From contig NZ_JAGMUK010000077.1 of NCBI RefSeq assembly GCF_019049245.1, forward strand, positions 141,447-205,446: a DNA stretch of 64,000 nt. Reading direction: 5' to 3'. This DNA comes from Streptomyces sp. AC555_RSS877 (GTDB taxonomy: Bacteria; Actinomycetota; Actinomycetes; Streptomycetales; Streptomycetaceae). The notes under the pieces were generated by a model, which saw nothing but the letters and a program-made list of their open reading frames with translations, had not been told where the DNA came from and searched no databases. The position numbers and the translations under genes were made by a program. Positions 26,516-35,227 of this stretch are shown one piece after another. Positions within the stretch are counted from its first letter, which is position 1, and each line of letters starts with the position of its first letter.

Positions 26516-26944
26516 TTGCGGCACATCTACCGCTGCCCGCTGCGCTGGGCGGACATGGACGCGTACGGCCACGTCAACAACGTGGTCTTCCTCCGCTACC
26601 TGGAGGAAGCCCGTATCGACTTCCTGTTCCGTCCGGAGAAGGACTTCAAGCAGGGGTCCGTGGTGGCGCGCCACGAGATCGACTACAAGCGGCAGCTGGT
26701 CCACCGGCACACGCCGGTGGACATCGAGCTGTGGATCACGGAGATAAGGGCGGCGTCCTTCACGATCGTGTACGAGGTCAAGGACCCGGACCAGGTCTAC
26801 GTCCAGGCCTCGACGGTGATCGTGCCGTTCGACTTCGAGGCGCAGCGGCCGCGTCGGCTCACCGCGCAGGAACGCGAGTTCCTGGAGGAGTACCGCGACG
26901 ACCGGGGTGACGACTCCGCCGAGGGGGAGGCCGTCGCCGCATGA
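26516..26944 (+). CDS. Hotdog-fold acyl-CoA thioesterase (YbgC/FadM-like)
   Basis: 142 residues. The segment RWADMDAYGHVNNVVFLRYLEEARIDFLF has the catalytic Asp and the GHVNN loop of the 4-hydroxybenzoyl-CoA thioesterase/YbgC group. Such enzymes hydrolyse acyl-CoA or acyl-ACP thioesters; substrate unknown. TTG at 26516 lies two bases after the ettA stop, so translation is probably coupled to ettA. An internal ATG at 26561 would lose the first strand. The stop overlaps the next start (ATGA). Confidence 0.85.
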   Translation: MRHIYRCPLRWADMDAYGHVNNVVFLRYLEEARIDFLFRPEKDFKQGSVVARHEIDYKRQLVHRHTPVDIELWITEIRAASFTIVYEVKDPDQVYVQASTVIVPFDFEAQRPRRLTAQEREFLEEYRDDRGDDSAEGEAVAA

Positions 26945-27642
26945 CGGTGCTCCACCTCGCCGACGAGGGGGAGGCGGCGGACCTCGCGGCCTTCCTCTCC
27001 CGGCTGCTCCACTACGACCGTGGAGCAGCGGTGCGCCTCCAGGCGGCCGGCACCGCGCTCGCCGTCTTCGGACGGCCGCCGTCCTTCGACGTACTGGCGA
27101 TCCGTACGGTGCGGCTCGCCAAGCCGTACGAGGACGGGCTCGACGTCACGCTGGACGTGACCGTGTCCGCGGGCGAGTTCCTGGAGTCCCTCGACGAGGC
27201 CGCGGTCACCGTGGGCGTTCCGGGGGCGGTGACCGGGCCGCCGTGGGCCGGGGTGCTGCCGCCGCGCGGCGGGTGGCGGGTCCAGGCCGGGCTGCCGGAG
27301 CCGGACGCCCTGCGGGCGCTGGTCGCCGCTGTGATCGCCGAATTCCGCTCCCGTACCCAGGAGTTGGGACCTGAGGCGCGTACCAGGGCCGAACTCGACC
27401 GGATCGGGCGGGAGGTCTGGTCCCGGACCGTCGGGGACACCGGGCTGCCGGTACGGGCCGTGCACGCGGCCCAGTCGCTGGGGTTCCTGCGCCCGGCCGT
27501 GCCCGCAGCGGACACGCGTGCGCCCGACGAGGCGCCGCTGGGGCTGTTCTCGTCGGGTGCATGGCTCAGGCTGCGCACGCCGTACGGGTCGATCGCCGTA
27601 CGCAGGGCGGGGCTCGGGGCACTGGACGTCAGCGTCCGCTGA
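26941..27642 (+). CDS. Conserved hypothetical protein coupled to ettA operon
   Basis: 233 residues, mostly Ala/Leu/Val/Arg with no membrane segment or signal peptide. The N-terminal part (HLADEGEAADLAAFLSRLLHYDRGAAVRLQAAGTALAVFGRPPSFDVLAIRTVRLA) looks like a small alpha/beta domain, and the C-terminal third (LGLFSSGAWLRLRTPYGSIAVRR) is beta-rich. I recognise no catalytic motif. ATG overlaps the thioesterase stop by four bases, so it is the third gene of the ettA unit. Function unknown. Confidence 0.8.
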   Translation: MTVLHLADEGEAADLAAFLSRLLHYDRGAAVRLQAAGTALAVFGRPPSFDVLAIRTVRLAKPYEDGLDVTLDVTVSAGEFLESLDEAAVTVGVPGAVTGPPWAGVLPPRGGWRVQAGLPEPDALRALVAAVIAEFRSRTQELGPEARTRAELDRIGREVWSRTVGDTGLPVRAVHAAQSLGFLRPAVPAADTRAPDEAPLGLFSSGAWLRLRTPYGSIAVRRAGLGALDVSVR

Positions 27643-27675
27643 ACCGCCGCGGCGCCGGCGGCTCCGCTGCGTCAA

Positions 27676-27719
27676 CGCCCCGCTGTACCGGCAGCCCTCT
27701 GCGCTGCAGGAGCGGGGCG
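27676..27719 (+). terminator. Compound hairpin, probable terminator of the ettA operon
   Basis: A 9-bp outer stem (CGCCCCGCT at 27676 with AGCGGGGCG ending 27719) encloses an inner GCAGC/GCTGC stem. It begins 34 bases after the last stop codon. No T-tract. Confidence 0.55.
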
Positions 27720-27814
27720 AGGATGCCGGCCGTGGTGATCAGGGCCACCGTGGTCGAGCACTGCGTCAATACCCGTACGCATTTTCGTTTGGTTACGATG
27801 CGTGACGGTCGTGG

Positions 27815-28780
27815 TCAGCCGCGCTCGCTGTCGTCCGGCCACACGCCGATGTGGTCCGCCTCCAGTTGCAGGGCCACGCGGTCACGCATGCCGAGGGCAC
27901 GGGTGTAGTCGGCGGGGAGCTGGAGGCGGCCGGCGCGGTCGAGCATGGCGTATTCGCGGGCGACCACCGTCTCGTGACCGGTCGCCGCGTCGACCTCGCT
28001 GCGGCGCAGGACCTCGGTGGAGGTACGGCCGTCACGGATGGCGACCGTGCGGCGGACCTCGCCGGCGACCGCCTGGTCGTGGGTGACGATCACGATGGTG
28101 GTGCCGAGCTGATCGTTGGCGGTGCGGAAGGCGGCGAAGACCTGTTCCGCGGTGTGGGAGTCGAGTTCGCCGGTGGGTTCGTCGGCGAGCAGGATCGCCG
28201 GGTTGTTGGCGAGGGCGACGGCGATGGCGGCGCGTTGTTGCTGGCCGCCGGACATCTGGTGCGGGCGGCGGTCGCGGCAGTCCGCGATCTCGAGCAGGTC
28301 GAGGAGTTCCAGGACGCGTCCGGTGTGGGCGCGGCGGGACCTGGGGGTGCGGGTGCGTCCGGCCAGTTGCATCGGGAGGGCGGCGTTCTGGGCGGCGGTC
28401 AGGTAGGGGAGGAGGTTGCGGGAGGTCTGCTGCCAGACGAAGCCGACGACTTCCCTGCGGTAGGCGAGGCGGTCCTTCGCGGCCATCGTGAGGAGGTCGC
28501 GGCCGGCCACGCGGGCGGCGCCGGCGGTGGGGGTGTCCAGGCCGGCGAGGATGTTCATGAGGGTGGACTTGCCGCTGCCGGACGCGCCCACCAAGGCCAT
28601 GAGCTCGCCCTCCCGGACCAGGAGGTCGAGGCCCTGGAGGGCTTGGACTTCGACGCCGTCCGTGGTGAAGATGCGGACGAGACGGTCGCAGGTGATGAGG
28701 GCGTCGTGGCCGTAGGCGGGGCGGTCGCGGTCCTGTGCGGCGCGGTGGGTCAGGTCGTTGAGTGTCGGGTTCGTCGTCAT
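27815..28780 (-). CDS. MacB/LolD-type ABC transporter ATPase with C-terminal AbrB-like domain
   Basis: 321 residues. ATPase domain about 28-250: Walker A GASGSGKST, a Q-loop in VWQQTSRN, signature MSGGQQQR, Walker B ILLADEPTGELD, H-loop VTHD. The tail after TGHETVVARE reads AMLDRAGRLQLPADYTRALGMRDRVALQLEADHIGVW, which matches the swapped-hairpin SpoVT/AbrB fold, normally DNA-binding. In this family the ATPase powers FtsX-like permeases that move or sense extracellular substrates. AGGAG lies eight bases before the ATG at 28780, and its first bases come from the border of the adjacent repeat element. The two permease genes lie upstream on the same strand. Confidence 0.88.
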   Translation of the reverse strand: MTTNPTLNDLTHRAAQDRDRPAYGHDALITCDRLVRIFTTDGVEVQALQGLDLLVREGELMALVGASGSGKSTLMNILAGLDTPTAGAARVAGRDLLTMAAKDRLAYRREVVGFVWQQTSRNLLPYLTAAQNAALPMQLAGRTRTPRSRRAHTGRVLELLDLLEIADCRDRRPHQMSGGQQQRAAIAVALANNPAILLADEPTGELDSHTAEQVFAAFRTANDQLGTTIVIVTHDQAVAGEVRRTVAIRDGRTSTEVLRRSEVDAATGHETVVAREYAMLDRAGRLQLPADYTRALGMRDRVALQLEADHIGVWPDDSERG

Positions 28781-28790
28781 CCTGGGTCTC

Positions 28791-28959
28791 CTAGGGGGTG
28801 TTTTGGAAGTCCTGTGCGGTGCCCGCGGTGTTCGGTGCGTGCCCTCGGCGTGCCGGACGAAGGCCCTCGTACTGGACGTACTTGGGTCTTTGGCCGGTGC
28901 GGCGAGGGTGCGTGCCGGGCGCCGTGGGTGCTGTGCGGGACTTCCAAAACACCCCCTAG
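28791..28959. mobile_element. MITE-like hairpin element, 169 bp, CTAG-flanked
   Basis: CTAG followed by an 18-bp perfect terminal inverted repeat (GGGGTGTTTTGGAAGTCC at 28795 and its complement ending 28955), then CTAG again. CTAG would be the 4-bp target duplication typical of the IS5 group. The inner 55-60 bases on each side also pair: of about 22 mismatches at DNA level, about 18 are G-T pairs when the plus strand folds. There is no coding capacity. It lies between the permease and ATPase genes of an ABC operon. Confidence 0.75.
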
Positions 28960-28999
28960 CAGCACGACTGCCCGCAGCCGGAGCAGCGCAGGTATGTGG

Positions 29000-31786
29000 T
29001 CAACGGGCGTCCCCCGCCCTCAGCTCCCGCACCGACCCGCGCCGCCCCGACCACCACGCCTGCCCCACCGCCACCCCCACCGCCAGCAGCAGCACCGAAA
29101 GCGCCGGCACGGTCAACGACAGGGCGTCCGTGTGGAGTTCGGCCTTGCCCGGAGAGGACGGTGCCGAGGCGAGGGCGATGGTCGTCAGGTCGATGCCCGG
29201 GGAGAGGAGGCGGATGGCGGCCCACCCGGTGAGAGTGCCGCCGACGGCCGCCAGTACGGCCTGGGGGAGGGACTCCAGGACGAGGAGGCGGCGGCCCTGG
29301 GCGCGGGTGAGGCCCATGGTGCGGAGGCGGGCCAGCAGGGCGGTGCGTTCGGGGGCGGAACGCAGCAGGGCGAGGAGGAGGGCCAGGACGGCGTAGCCGG
29401 CGCCGGCTGCCACCGCGGCGGTGTAGACGCGTTCGGCGCCGGACTGGAGGGGGGAGTCGACGAACCGGGCGCGTTCCTCGGACCGTAGCCGGACGGTCGT
29501 CGACTCGCCCGCCGCCCGGCGCAGCGCCCCGGCGTCCAGGTGGTTCCCGCTCAGCAGCAGGGCCGTCGGGCGGGCGGCTGCGCCACTGAGTCCGGCGCGG
29601 TCGACGACCAGGAAGTGGGCACCGGAGACCGCCGGGGTGCCGTCCCGGACGAGGACGATCCGGACGGTGACCGTGCTGCCGTCCTCCAGACGGACCGGGA
29701 AGGGGCGCGTGCCGTACAGGGCGGCGGTGGCGGGGGAGGCCAACGCGGGCAGGGGTACGGCGTTGCCGGTGGCAGCCGCCCCCGCCTCCCCGCCTCCGCC
29801 TCCGCCCCCGGCGGTCAACTCCACCTCCCCAAAAGCCCAGTTTTCCGTCCGTCCCGCCAGTGACGCGTAGTCACCGGGGTCCATTCCCACCACCGGAACC
29901 GTCACCCGACCGTCGTCCGGCTTCGCCTGGTACGTGATGCTTGCCTCCGCCAGGCCGTCCACGCCCGGCACGCGGCGGAGCCGGTCGGGCAGGGGGGCCG
30001 GGAGGGGGCCGGTCGTCTCGATGCGGGCGTCGGCGCCGACGGCGAGCAGGGCCGCGTGGTCGCGGGTCTCGCGCACCCCGGCGAGGACCGAACCGCCGAA
30101 GGCCGCGCTGGTCAGCGCGGTGAGCAGGGCGAGGAGGGGCAGTGCCGCGGAGACGGAGGTGCGCCCGGCACGGGCCAGCGAGAGGTGGCCCACCGCGCCC
30201 CGCAGCCGGCCGGCCGGGCGGGCCAGCGCCCGCAGGGGGAGCGGGTAGAGCCGGACCAGGACCAGCGCCGCGATCACGCCGATCAGCACCGGGGCCAGCG
30301 ACACGAGCTGGTCTCCGGCGGAACCCGACGTGCCGCGTCGGCGCAGGCTCTCGACCGCGCCGGCCGCGAGGACCACCAGCGTGAGTTCCGCGACCGTACG
30401 GCGTCGGGACGGGCGTACGGACGTCACGTCCTCGCGGCCGCCGTGCACCCGTACCGTCCGGTGTGCGGCGGCGGCGCGCAGGGGCAGGGCGGCGCAGGCG
30501 ACGGCCGTGACCGCCGCCGCTGCCAGCAACGCGGACAGGGAGCGGGGCGCGGGGAGCGCGAGCAGCGCGGCCGTGAGGCCGAGGGCGCCCGCGGGGAGGG
30601 CGGTCACCGTGGTCTCGGCGAGCAGTCGCCCGGTCACACCCCGCAGGGAGGCGCCGCGGGCGCGCAGGAGGGCGAGTTCGGTGCGGCGGCGGTCGGCGGC
30701 GAGGCCGCCCGCCATCAGCAGGACGACGGCGGCGACCGTGCCGGTGCCGAACGCGGCGACGGCGACGAGCGGGTCGACGCCCTCGCGCAGCCGGGCGTAG
30801 GAGGCGAGCACGTCGTCGAGGTCGGTGCTCACCTCGGTGACGCCGGACGTGTACTCGTCCGCGAGGTCGCCGATCGCCGTGCGCACCTTCTGCAGTGCCG
30901 GGCCGGACTCCAGGGAGGCGACCGCGGGCCGCAGCCGGTCCACGTCGTACGCGTGCAGGGCGTCGGCGGCGGGGGTCAACTGCCAGTAACGCCAGGGGTT
31001 TCCGGGGGTGCCGAGGATCGCGGGGGCCGCCTCGGGGGCGAGCAGGAGGGCGCCGAGCCAATAGGTGTCCGCGTCCGAGGACGGGCCCGGCAGGCGGACG
31101 AGGGTGGGGGTGCGCAGGAGGGGCTGGGCCGACCAGTAGCTGCCGGACGGGTCGCGCGGGGCGACGATCGCGGTGACGCGGACGGCGAGGGGATCGCGTT
31201 CCACGCCGGGCACGTGGATCACCGAACCGGCCTTGATGCGCAGGCTCCTGGCGGTCTCGACGGTGACCGCGGCCTCCACCTCGGCCGTCGCGGCGGTCAC
31301 CTGGCCGGCCGCGCTCGGGAGGCGTCCGGTCCGCAGGTCCGCGTGGTCGGCGAGTCCGGCCTGGGCGACGAGGGACACCTGCGCGGGCAGCCCGGTCGGC
31401 CTCGGCAGCCACGGGTCCGACGTCACCAGGTCCGTCTTCGTCCGCACGCCGTACGTCGACCGGCCGCGGTCGACGGTGAGCGGCGCGGGGGCGAGGGCGC
31501 CGATCTCGTCGTACTGCCGGGCCAGGGTGTCGGGGCGCAGGGCGTCCTCCCGCTGCGTCTGCGGCAGCAGCAGGCCGGGGGGCGGGGCGGCGACCTGCAC
31601 GCCGCTCCGCTCGGGCCCGGCCTGCTCGACGGCCCGGTGCAGACCGGCGTCCGCGTACCGGTCGACGGCCCGGGGGAACGCGGCGGCCAGAGCCGCGGTC
31701 AGCGCCACCAGCAGCGCGAGCGCCCAGGCGGCGCCGGGGGCGGTCCGCAACCTGGTGCGCACCCAGGGCGTCATCGCCGACCTCAC
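29000..31786 (-). CDS. FtsX-like ABC transporter permease (second)
   Basis: About 928 residues. An N-terminal membrane helix (GAAWALALLVALTAALAAAF), a large extracytoplasmic domain to about 340, a block of helices 345-530, a second extracytoplasmic domain (about 560-780) with a seven-glycine stretch, and a terminal three-helix block with LLARLRTMGLTRAQGRRLLVLE, the FtsX coupling-helix motif. It partners the ATPase downstream. Start GTG at 31786 follows a G-run by eight bases and the previous stop by one; a GTG at 31795 would overlap it. Likely a MacB-type exporter or envelope signalling complex; substrate unknown. Confidence 0.85.
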   Translation of the reverse strand: MRSAMTPWVRTRLRTAPGAAWALALLVALTAALAAAFPRAVDRYADAGLHRAVEQAGPERSGVQVAAPPPGLLLPQTQREDALRPDTLARQYDEIGALAPAPLTVDRGRSTYGVRTKTDLVTSDPWLPRPTGLPAQVSLVAQAGLADHADLRTGRLPSAAGQVTAATAEVEAAVTVETARSLRIKAGSVIHVPGVERDPLAVRVTAIVAPRDPSGSYWSAQPLLRTPTLVRLPGPSSDADTYWLGALLLAPEAAPAILGTPGNPWRYWQLTPAADALHAYDVDRLRPAVASLESGPALQKVRTAIGDLADEYTSGVTEVSTDLDDVLASYARLREGVDPLVAVAAFGTGTVAAVVLLMAGGLAADRRRTELALLRARGASLRGVTGRLLAETTVTALPAGALGLTAALLALPAPRSLSALLAAAAVTAVACAALPLRAAAAHRTVRVHGGREDVTSVRPSRRRTVAELTLVVLAAGAVESLRRRGTSGSAGDQLVSLAPVLIGVIAALVLVRLYPLPLRALARPAGRLRGAVGHLSLARAGRTSVSAALPLLALLTALTSAAFGGSVLAGVRETRDHAALLAVGADARIETTGPLPAPLPDRLRRVPGVDGLAEASITYQAKPDDGRVTVPVVGMDPGDYASLAGRTENWAFGEVELTAGGGGGGGEAGAAATGNAVPLPALASPATAALYGTRPFPVRLEDGSTVTVRIVLVRDGTPAVSGAHFLVVDRAGLSGAAARPTALLLSGNHLDAGALRRAAGESTTVRLRSEERARFVDSPLQSGAERVYTAAVAAGAGYAVLALLLALLRSAPERTALLARLRTMGLTRAQGRRLLVLESLPQAVLAAVGGTLTGWAAIRLLSPGIDLTTIALASAPSSPGKAELHTDALSLTVPALSVLLLAVGVAVGQAWWSGRRGSVRELRAGDAR

Positions 31787-31787
31787 G

Positions 31788-34700
31788 TCACTCACCCCCC
31801 TGTTCCCGCAACGACGTGACCGGATTCGCCCGCCGAAGCGCCAGCACCCCCGTGACCAGGGCCGGAGGCAGCGCCACCGCGGTCAGCAGTACGGCGACCC
31901 CGGTGACCGGCAGTTCGACGAGCACCTCGGGCACCGGCCGGGCGGCCTCGGAGGTCAGCACGATCAGGGGGACCACGGCCCGGGTCAGAACCGTGCCCAG
32001 GGCGGTGCCCACCAGCAGCGCCAGCGCCACCAGCACCCCCTGCTCGACGGCGACCGCGCGGGCCAGCCGCCGGCGTGGGGCGCCCAGCGCGCGCAGTACG
32101 GCGAACTCGGCGCCCCGCTCCCGCAGGGAACCCGTCGCGCTCACCGCGAACCCGACCGCGGCGAGCGCCGCCGCCACCCCGGCCGCCGCGGCGAACGCCG
32201 CCTCGGGGCCCGCGCCGAACGGGTCGTCGCGCAGCTGCTCGGCGATCTCGTCCCGCACCACCACCTGCGCCGGATCCGTGTCGGGCCGCGCCCGCAGCGC
32301 CGCCGCGACCTCACCGGCCTCGCCCGGCGCGGTCCGCAGCCACCACTCGGTGGGCGTGACGCTCTGCGCGTACCGCGCCTCCAGCACCCGGTTCACCGAG
32401 CGGAGATCGACCAGCAGCGCCCCGCCGGTCGACTCCTCGGTGGTCGGCAGCGCCCGCACCGCGCGCACGATCCGCACCGGCACGGTCCCGCCGCCGAACG
32501 CCAGGTCCACGCGCTGCCCGGTGCGGGCGCCCGCGGAGGCGAGGAAGCGGTCGGTCGCGACGGCCGTGACGGCGGGCGGCGGGGGCTGTGCGACCCGGAG
32601 TCGCAGCGTCAACGACGAGAGCACCCAGGTGTATTCGCGGGGGACGTACCCCGTGCCGTAGTCGACCGTCGGCCGTCCCGACGGCGTGCTCAGGCGCGGC
32701 TCGGTCGGCTTCGTGCGCTCGTCCGGACCGGCCGCCTCCGCGTCGCTGAGCGCCCCGGCCTTCCAGGCGGTGGGCAGCGGCAGCCGCCGTACCGCCCCCT
32801 CGGGGTCGACGGCGGTCAGCTCGTCCAGCGCGAAGCGGTGCCGCTCGGCGTGGTCGACCGGCTGGGGCATGACCAGTTCCACGCCGGTGAGCGTGAGCGG
32901 ACCCGAGGGGACGTCCAGCTCGAGGGTGTGCCCGCGGCCGTCGGAGGGGAGTTCGCCGGCCGGGAGCTGGTACGGGGTGCCGTAGCGGTCCTGGAGGGTG
33001 ACGGTGACGTCGGCCGTCGTGCCCGGGCCGGCCGAGCTGCGCAGGGTCGCGGTCAGCCGCAGCCGGTCGGTGTCCGCGGGCACCTTCGCGCCCGCCGACG
33101 TGCCCTTCGGGCCCAGCCCGGCCAGCAGCGGCCGCACCGGCTCGGACGCCAGGTCGGGGCGCAGCAGCAGGGCGCTCTTCGCGTGCGCGGTGTCGAGCGC
33201 CAGCACGGTCGCGGTCCGGTTGCCCGACAGCGACAGCTCGGTGCGTACGGCGGGGGCGGCCTGACGTACGCGGGGGACGGCCGCGTACTCGTCGGTGCGG
33301 CCGAGGCCGCCCTCCCCGGCGGCGAGGATCCGCACCGACGTTCCGGCGCGGAAGTCGGCCTGGTCGTTCTGCGAGCGGTCCCAGGAGGCGCCCTGCCCGA
33401 TCGCCAGCATGCCCAGCGCGACGGCGAGGACGAGCAGCAGCACCGGGCCCGCCCCGCGCATCGGGCGGCGGGCGATCTGCCAGCCCGCCAGCGCCGCTGT
33501 CAGCCCGCGCCCGCCGGCCGCCCGGCGTTCGGCGAGCCGTGCCACCGGAGGCAGCAGCCGCAGCGTCACGACCGTCCCGGCCAGCAGCGCGAGCGCGGGA
33601 GCCGCCACCAGCAGGGGGTCGATGCCGAGCGTGCCGGTGGCGTCGCCGGTAACGGCCCCGGTGGTCTGGCGGCTCAGCTGCCAGTACGCGACCGCGGCCA
33701 CCGCCAGCAGCCCGAGGTCGGCGCCCGCGCGGATCGCGGGGGGCAGAGCGCGCGCCCGCCCGACGGCGAGGGACGAGGTCAGCGCGGGCAGCGTCACCGC
33801 GAGCGCGCAGCCCAGCGCCACGCCCGCCGCCACCAGCCACACCCCGGCGCGCCCGCCGGCCGGCACGTCCAGGTGCAGCCCGATCCGGGCCAGCGGCCCC
33901 CGCCCGGCCAGCAACCGGGTCAGCGGCCCGGCGAGCAGCGGCGCGCAGACCACCGCGGGGACGGCCAGCAGCAGCGCCTCCAGGGCGGTGAGGCCCGCGA
34001 TCCGGCGGCGGGAGGCGCCGCGGGCCAGCAACAGCCGGGTCTCGCCCGCGCGTTCGGTGCTCAGCAGCCGGGCCACCAGCAGCAGGGCGCAGGCCGCGAG
34101 CAGCACCAGCTGAAGGGCCACGATCAGGAGCGTCGAGCGGGACACGAGCAGCGAGCGGTCGACGCGGTCCAGGACGTCGGGCAGGCCGGTGGACGCGGCG
34201 GTGCTGCCGCTGAGCACCGGCTGCCTGCGCATCGCCGCGCTCTCGGCGCGGGCCGCCTCGCGCAGGGCGTCGATCCGGCCGGTCGTCAGCGTCGAGAAGT
34301 CGGCCGACGCCATCCAGGCCGACGGCCCGGCGCTCACCGTCCCCCCGGTCAGCACACCGGGATCGGCGAGCAGCGGACCGTACGTCGTGAAGTCGACCTG
34401 CTTGATCCCGCGCCCGCCGAGGTCGTCCAGTTTCCAGTACGGCGCGTCCGTCCGGGCGGGCCGGTAGAGACCGGTGACCGTGACACGTACGTCCGGGCCG
34501 TCGAGCCGGTCGGCGACGGTGAGGCGGGCGCCGGGTCCGAGGCCGAGGCGCCGGGCCGCGGCCTGGGGGAGGGCCACCTCGACGGCACCGGCACGCGGGC
34601 CGGGCAGCCGTCCGGCCACGAGCCGTACCTGCGTGGGGTCCAGGGAGGCGAAGAAGGTCAGATCCGGGTCCCCGGACCGTTCGGCGGGCGGCCGCAGGGA

Positions 34701-35036
34701 ACGGGGCAGGGCGTACGGTCCCGACCGCTGCAGCGTCCGTACCGTCACAGGCAGTCCGTCGAAGGTCCTGCGGGCCGCGTCCCGTACGGCGGCGTCGGCG
34801 GCCGTGCGCTGGTCGGCCGGCACGTCGGCCTTGACGATCAACGCGGTGTCGACGGCGCTGCGGGGGTCCCGTAAGGAATGGCGCAGGGCCGCGTCACCGA
34901 TCGCGCCCGAGTAGGCGGCCAGGGTCGCCAGGACGGCCGTGGTCAGCAGGACGGTCAGCAGCGCGGCGGCGAGCAGCAGCCGGTGCGCCCGGGCGCGCAG
35001 GAGGACGAATCTCGCGGCCCCGCCCCACCCCGTCAC
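31788..35036 (-). CDS. FtsX-like ABC transporter permease (first)
   Basis: 1082 residues, same plan as the following permease: N-terminal helix (LLLAAALLTVLLTTAVLATLAAY), extracytoplasmic domain, central helices with LLLARGASRRRIAGLTALEALLLAVPA, a second large extracytoplasmic domain (about 540-890), and C-terminal helices with ERGAEFAVLRALGAPRRRLARAVAVEQG. Both repeats of the FtsX fold with their coupling helices are present. GTG at 35036 is the first start of the operon. The two permeases probably form a heterodimer with two copies of the AbrB-tailed ATPase. Confidence 0.87.
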   Translation of the reverse strand: MTGWGGAARFVLLRARAHRLLLAAALLTVLLTTAVLATLAAYSGAIGDAALRHSLRDPRSAVDTALIVKADVPADQRTAADAAVRDAARRTFDGLPVTVRTLQRSGPYALPRSLRPPAERSGDPDLTFFASLDPTQVRLVAGRLPGPRAGAVEVALPQAAARRLGLGPGARLTVADRLDGPDVRVTVTGLYRPARTDAPYWKLDDLGGRGIKQVDFTTYGPLLADPGVLTGGTVSAGPSAWMASADFSTLTTGRIDALREAARAESAAMRRQPVLSGSTAASTGLPDVLDRVDRSLLVSRSTLLIVALQLVLLAACALLLVARLLSTERAGETRLLLARGASRRRIAGLTALEALLLAVPAVVCAPLLAGPLTRLLAGRGPLARIGLHLDVPAGGRAGVWLVAAGVALGCALAVTLPALTSSLAVGRARALPPAIRAGADLGLLAVAAVAYWQLSRQTTGAVTGDATGTLGIDPLLVAAPALALLAGTVVTLRLLPPVARLAERRAAGGRGLTAALAGWQIARRPMRGAGPVLLLVLAVALGMLAIGQGASWDRSQNDQADFRAGTSVRILAAGEGGLGRTDEYAAVPRVRQAAPAVRTELSLSGNRTATVLALDTAHAKSALLLRPDLASEPVRPLLAGLGPKGTSAGAKVPADTDRLRLTATLRSSAGPGTTADVTVTLQDRYGTPYQLPAGELPSDGRGHTLELDVPSGPLTLTGVELVMPQPVDHAERHRFALDELTAVDPEGAVRRLPLPTAWKAGALSDAEAAGPDERTKPTEPRLSTPSGRPTVDYGTGYVPREYTWVLSSLTLRLRVAQPPPPAVTAVATDRFLASAGARTGQRVDLAFGGGTVPVRIVRAVRALPTTEESTGGALLVDLRSVNRVLEARYAQSVTPTEWWLRTAPGEAGEVAAALRARPDTDPAQVVVRDEIAEQLRDDPFGAGPEAAFAAAAGVAAALAAVGFAVSATGSLRERGAEFAVLRALGAPRRRLARAVAVEQGVLVALALLVGTALGTVLTRAVVPLIVLTSEAARPVPEVLVELPVTGVAVLLTAVALPPALVTGVLALRRANPVTSLREQGGE

Positions 35037-35200
35037 CCGGCCCCCCGCCGTGTTCCGTCGTTCCCCCGTTGTCCCGATCTCCGGGCGATGCTGTCAGAGG
35101 GGACCGGCCGCGGGTAAGCGCTTGTGGGGCGGGCTTGACCGGATCGTGACCGGAATCCGGGGCCGTACGACCGGAATCCGGGCCTCAACCGTCGTTGTAG

Positions 35201-35227
35201 CCCTTGTAGCCCTTGTAGCCCTTGTTC
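35201..35227. repeat. Tandem 9-bp repeat CCCTTGTAG at the globin stop
   Basis: Two perfect copies and a third diverging in the last bases (CCCTTGTTC, 35219-35227), preceded by a half copy TTGTAG. The array abuts the globin stop codon (TGA at 35228-35226). A separate direct repeat GACCGGAATCCGGG occurs just upstream (35148 and 35169). The rest of the 189-bp gap holds nothing recognisable. Confidence 0.8.

Noticed and set aside
29000..35036. FtsX permease pair as a cell-division FtsEX system
   Set aside because: Proteins are three to four times too long for FtsX and carry two extracytoplasmic domains each, fitting MacB/exporter-type permeases.
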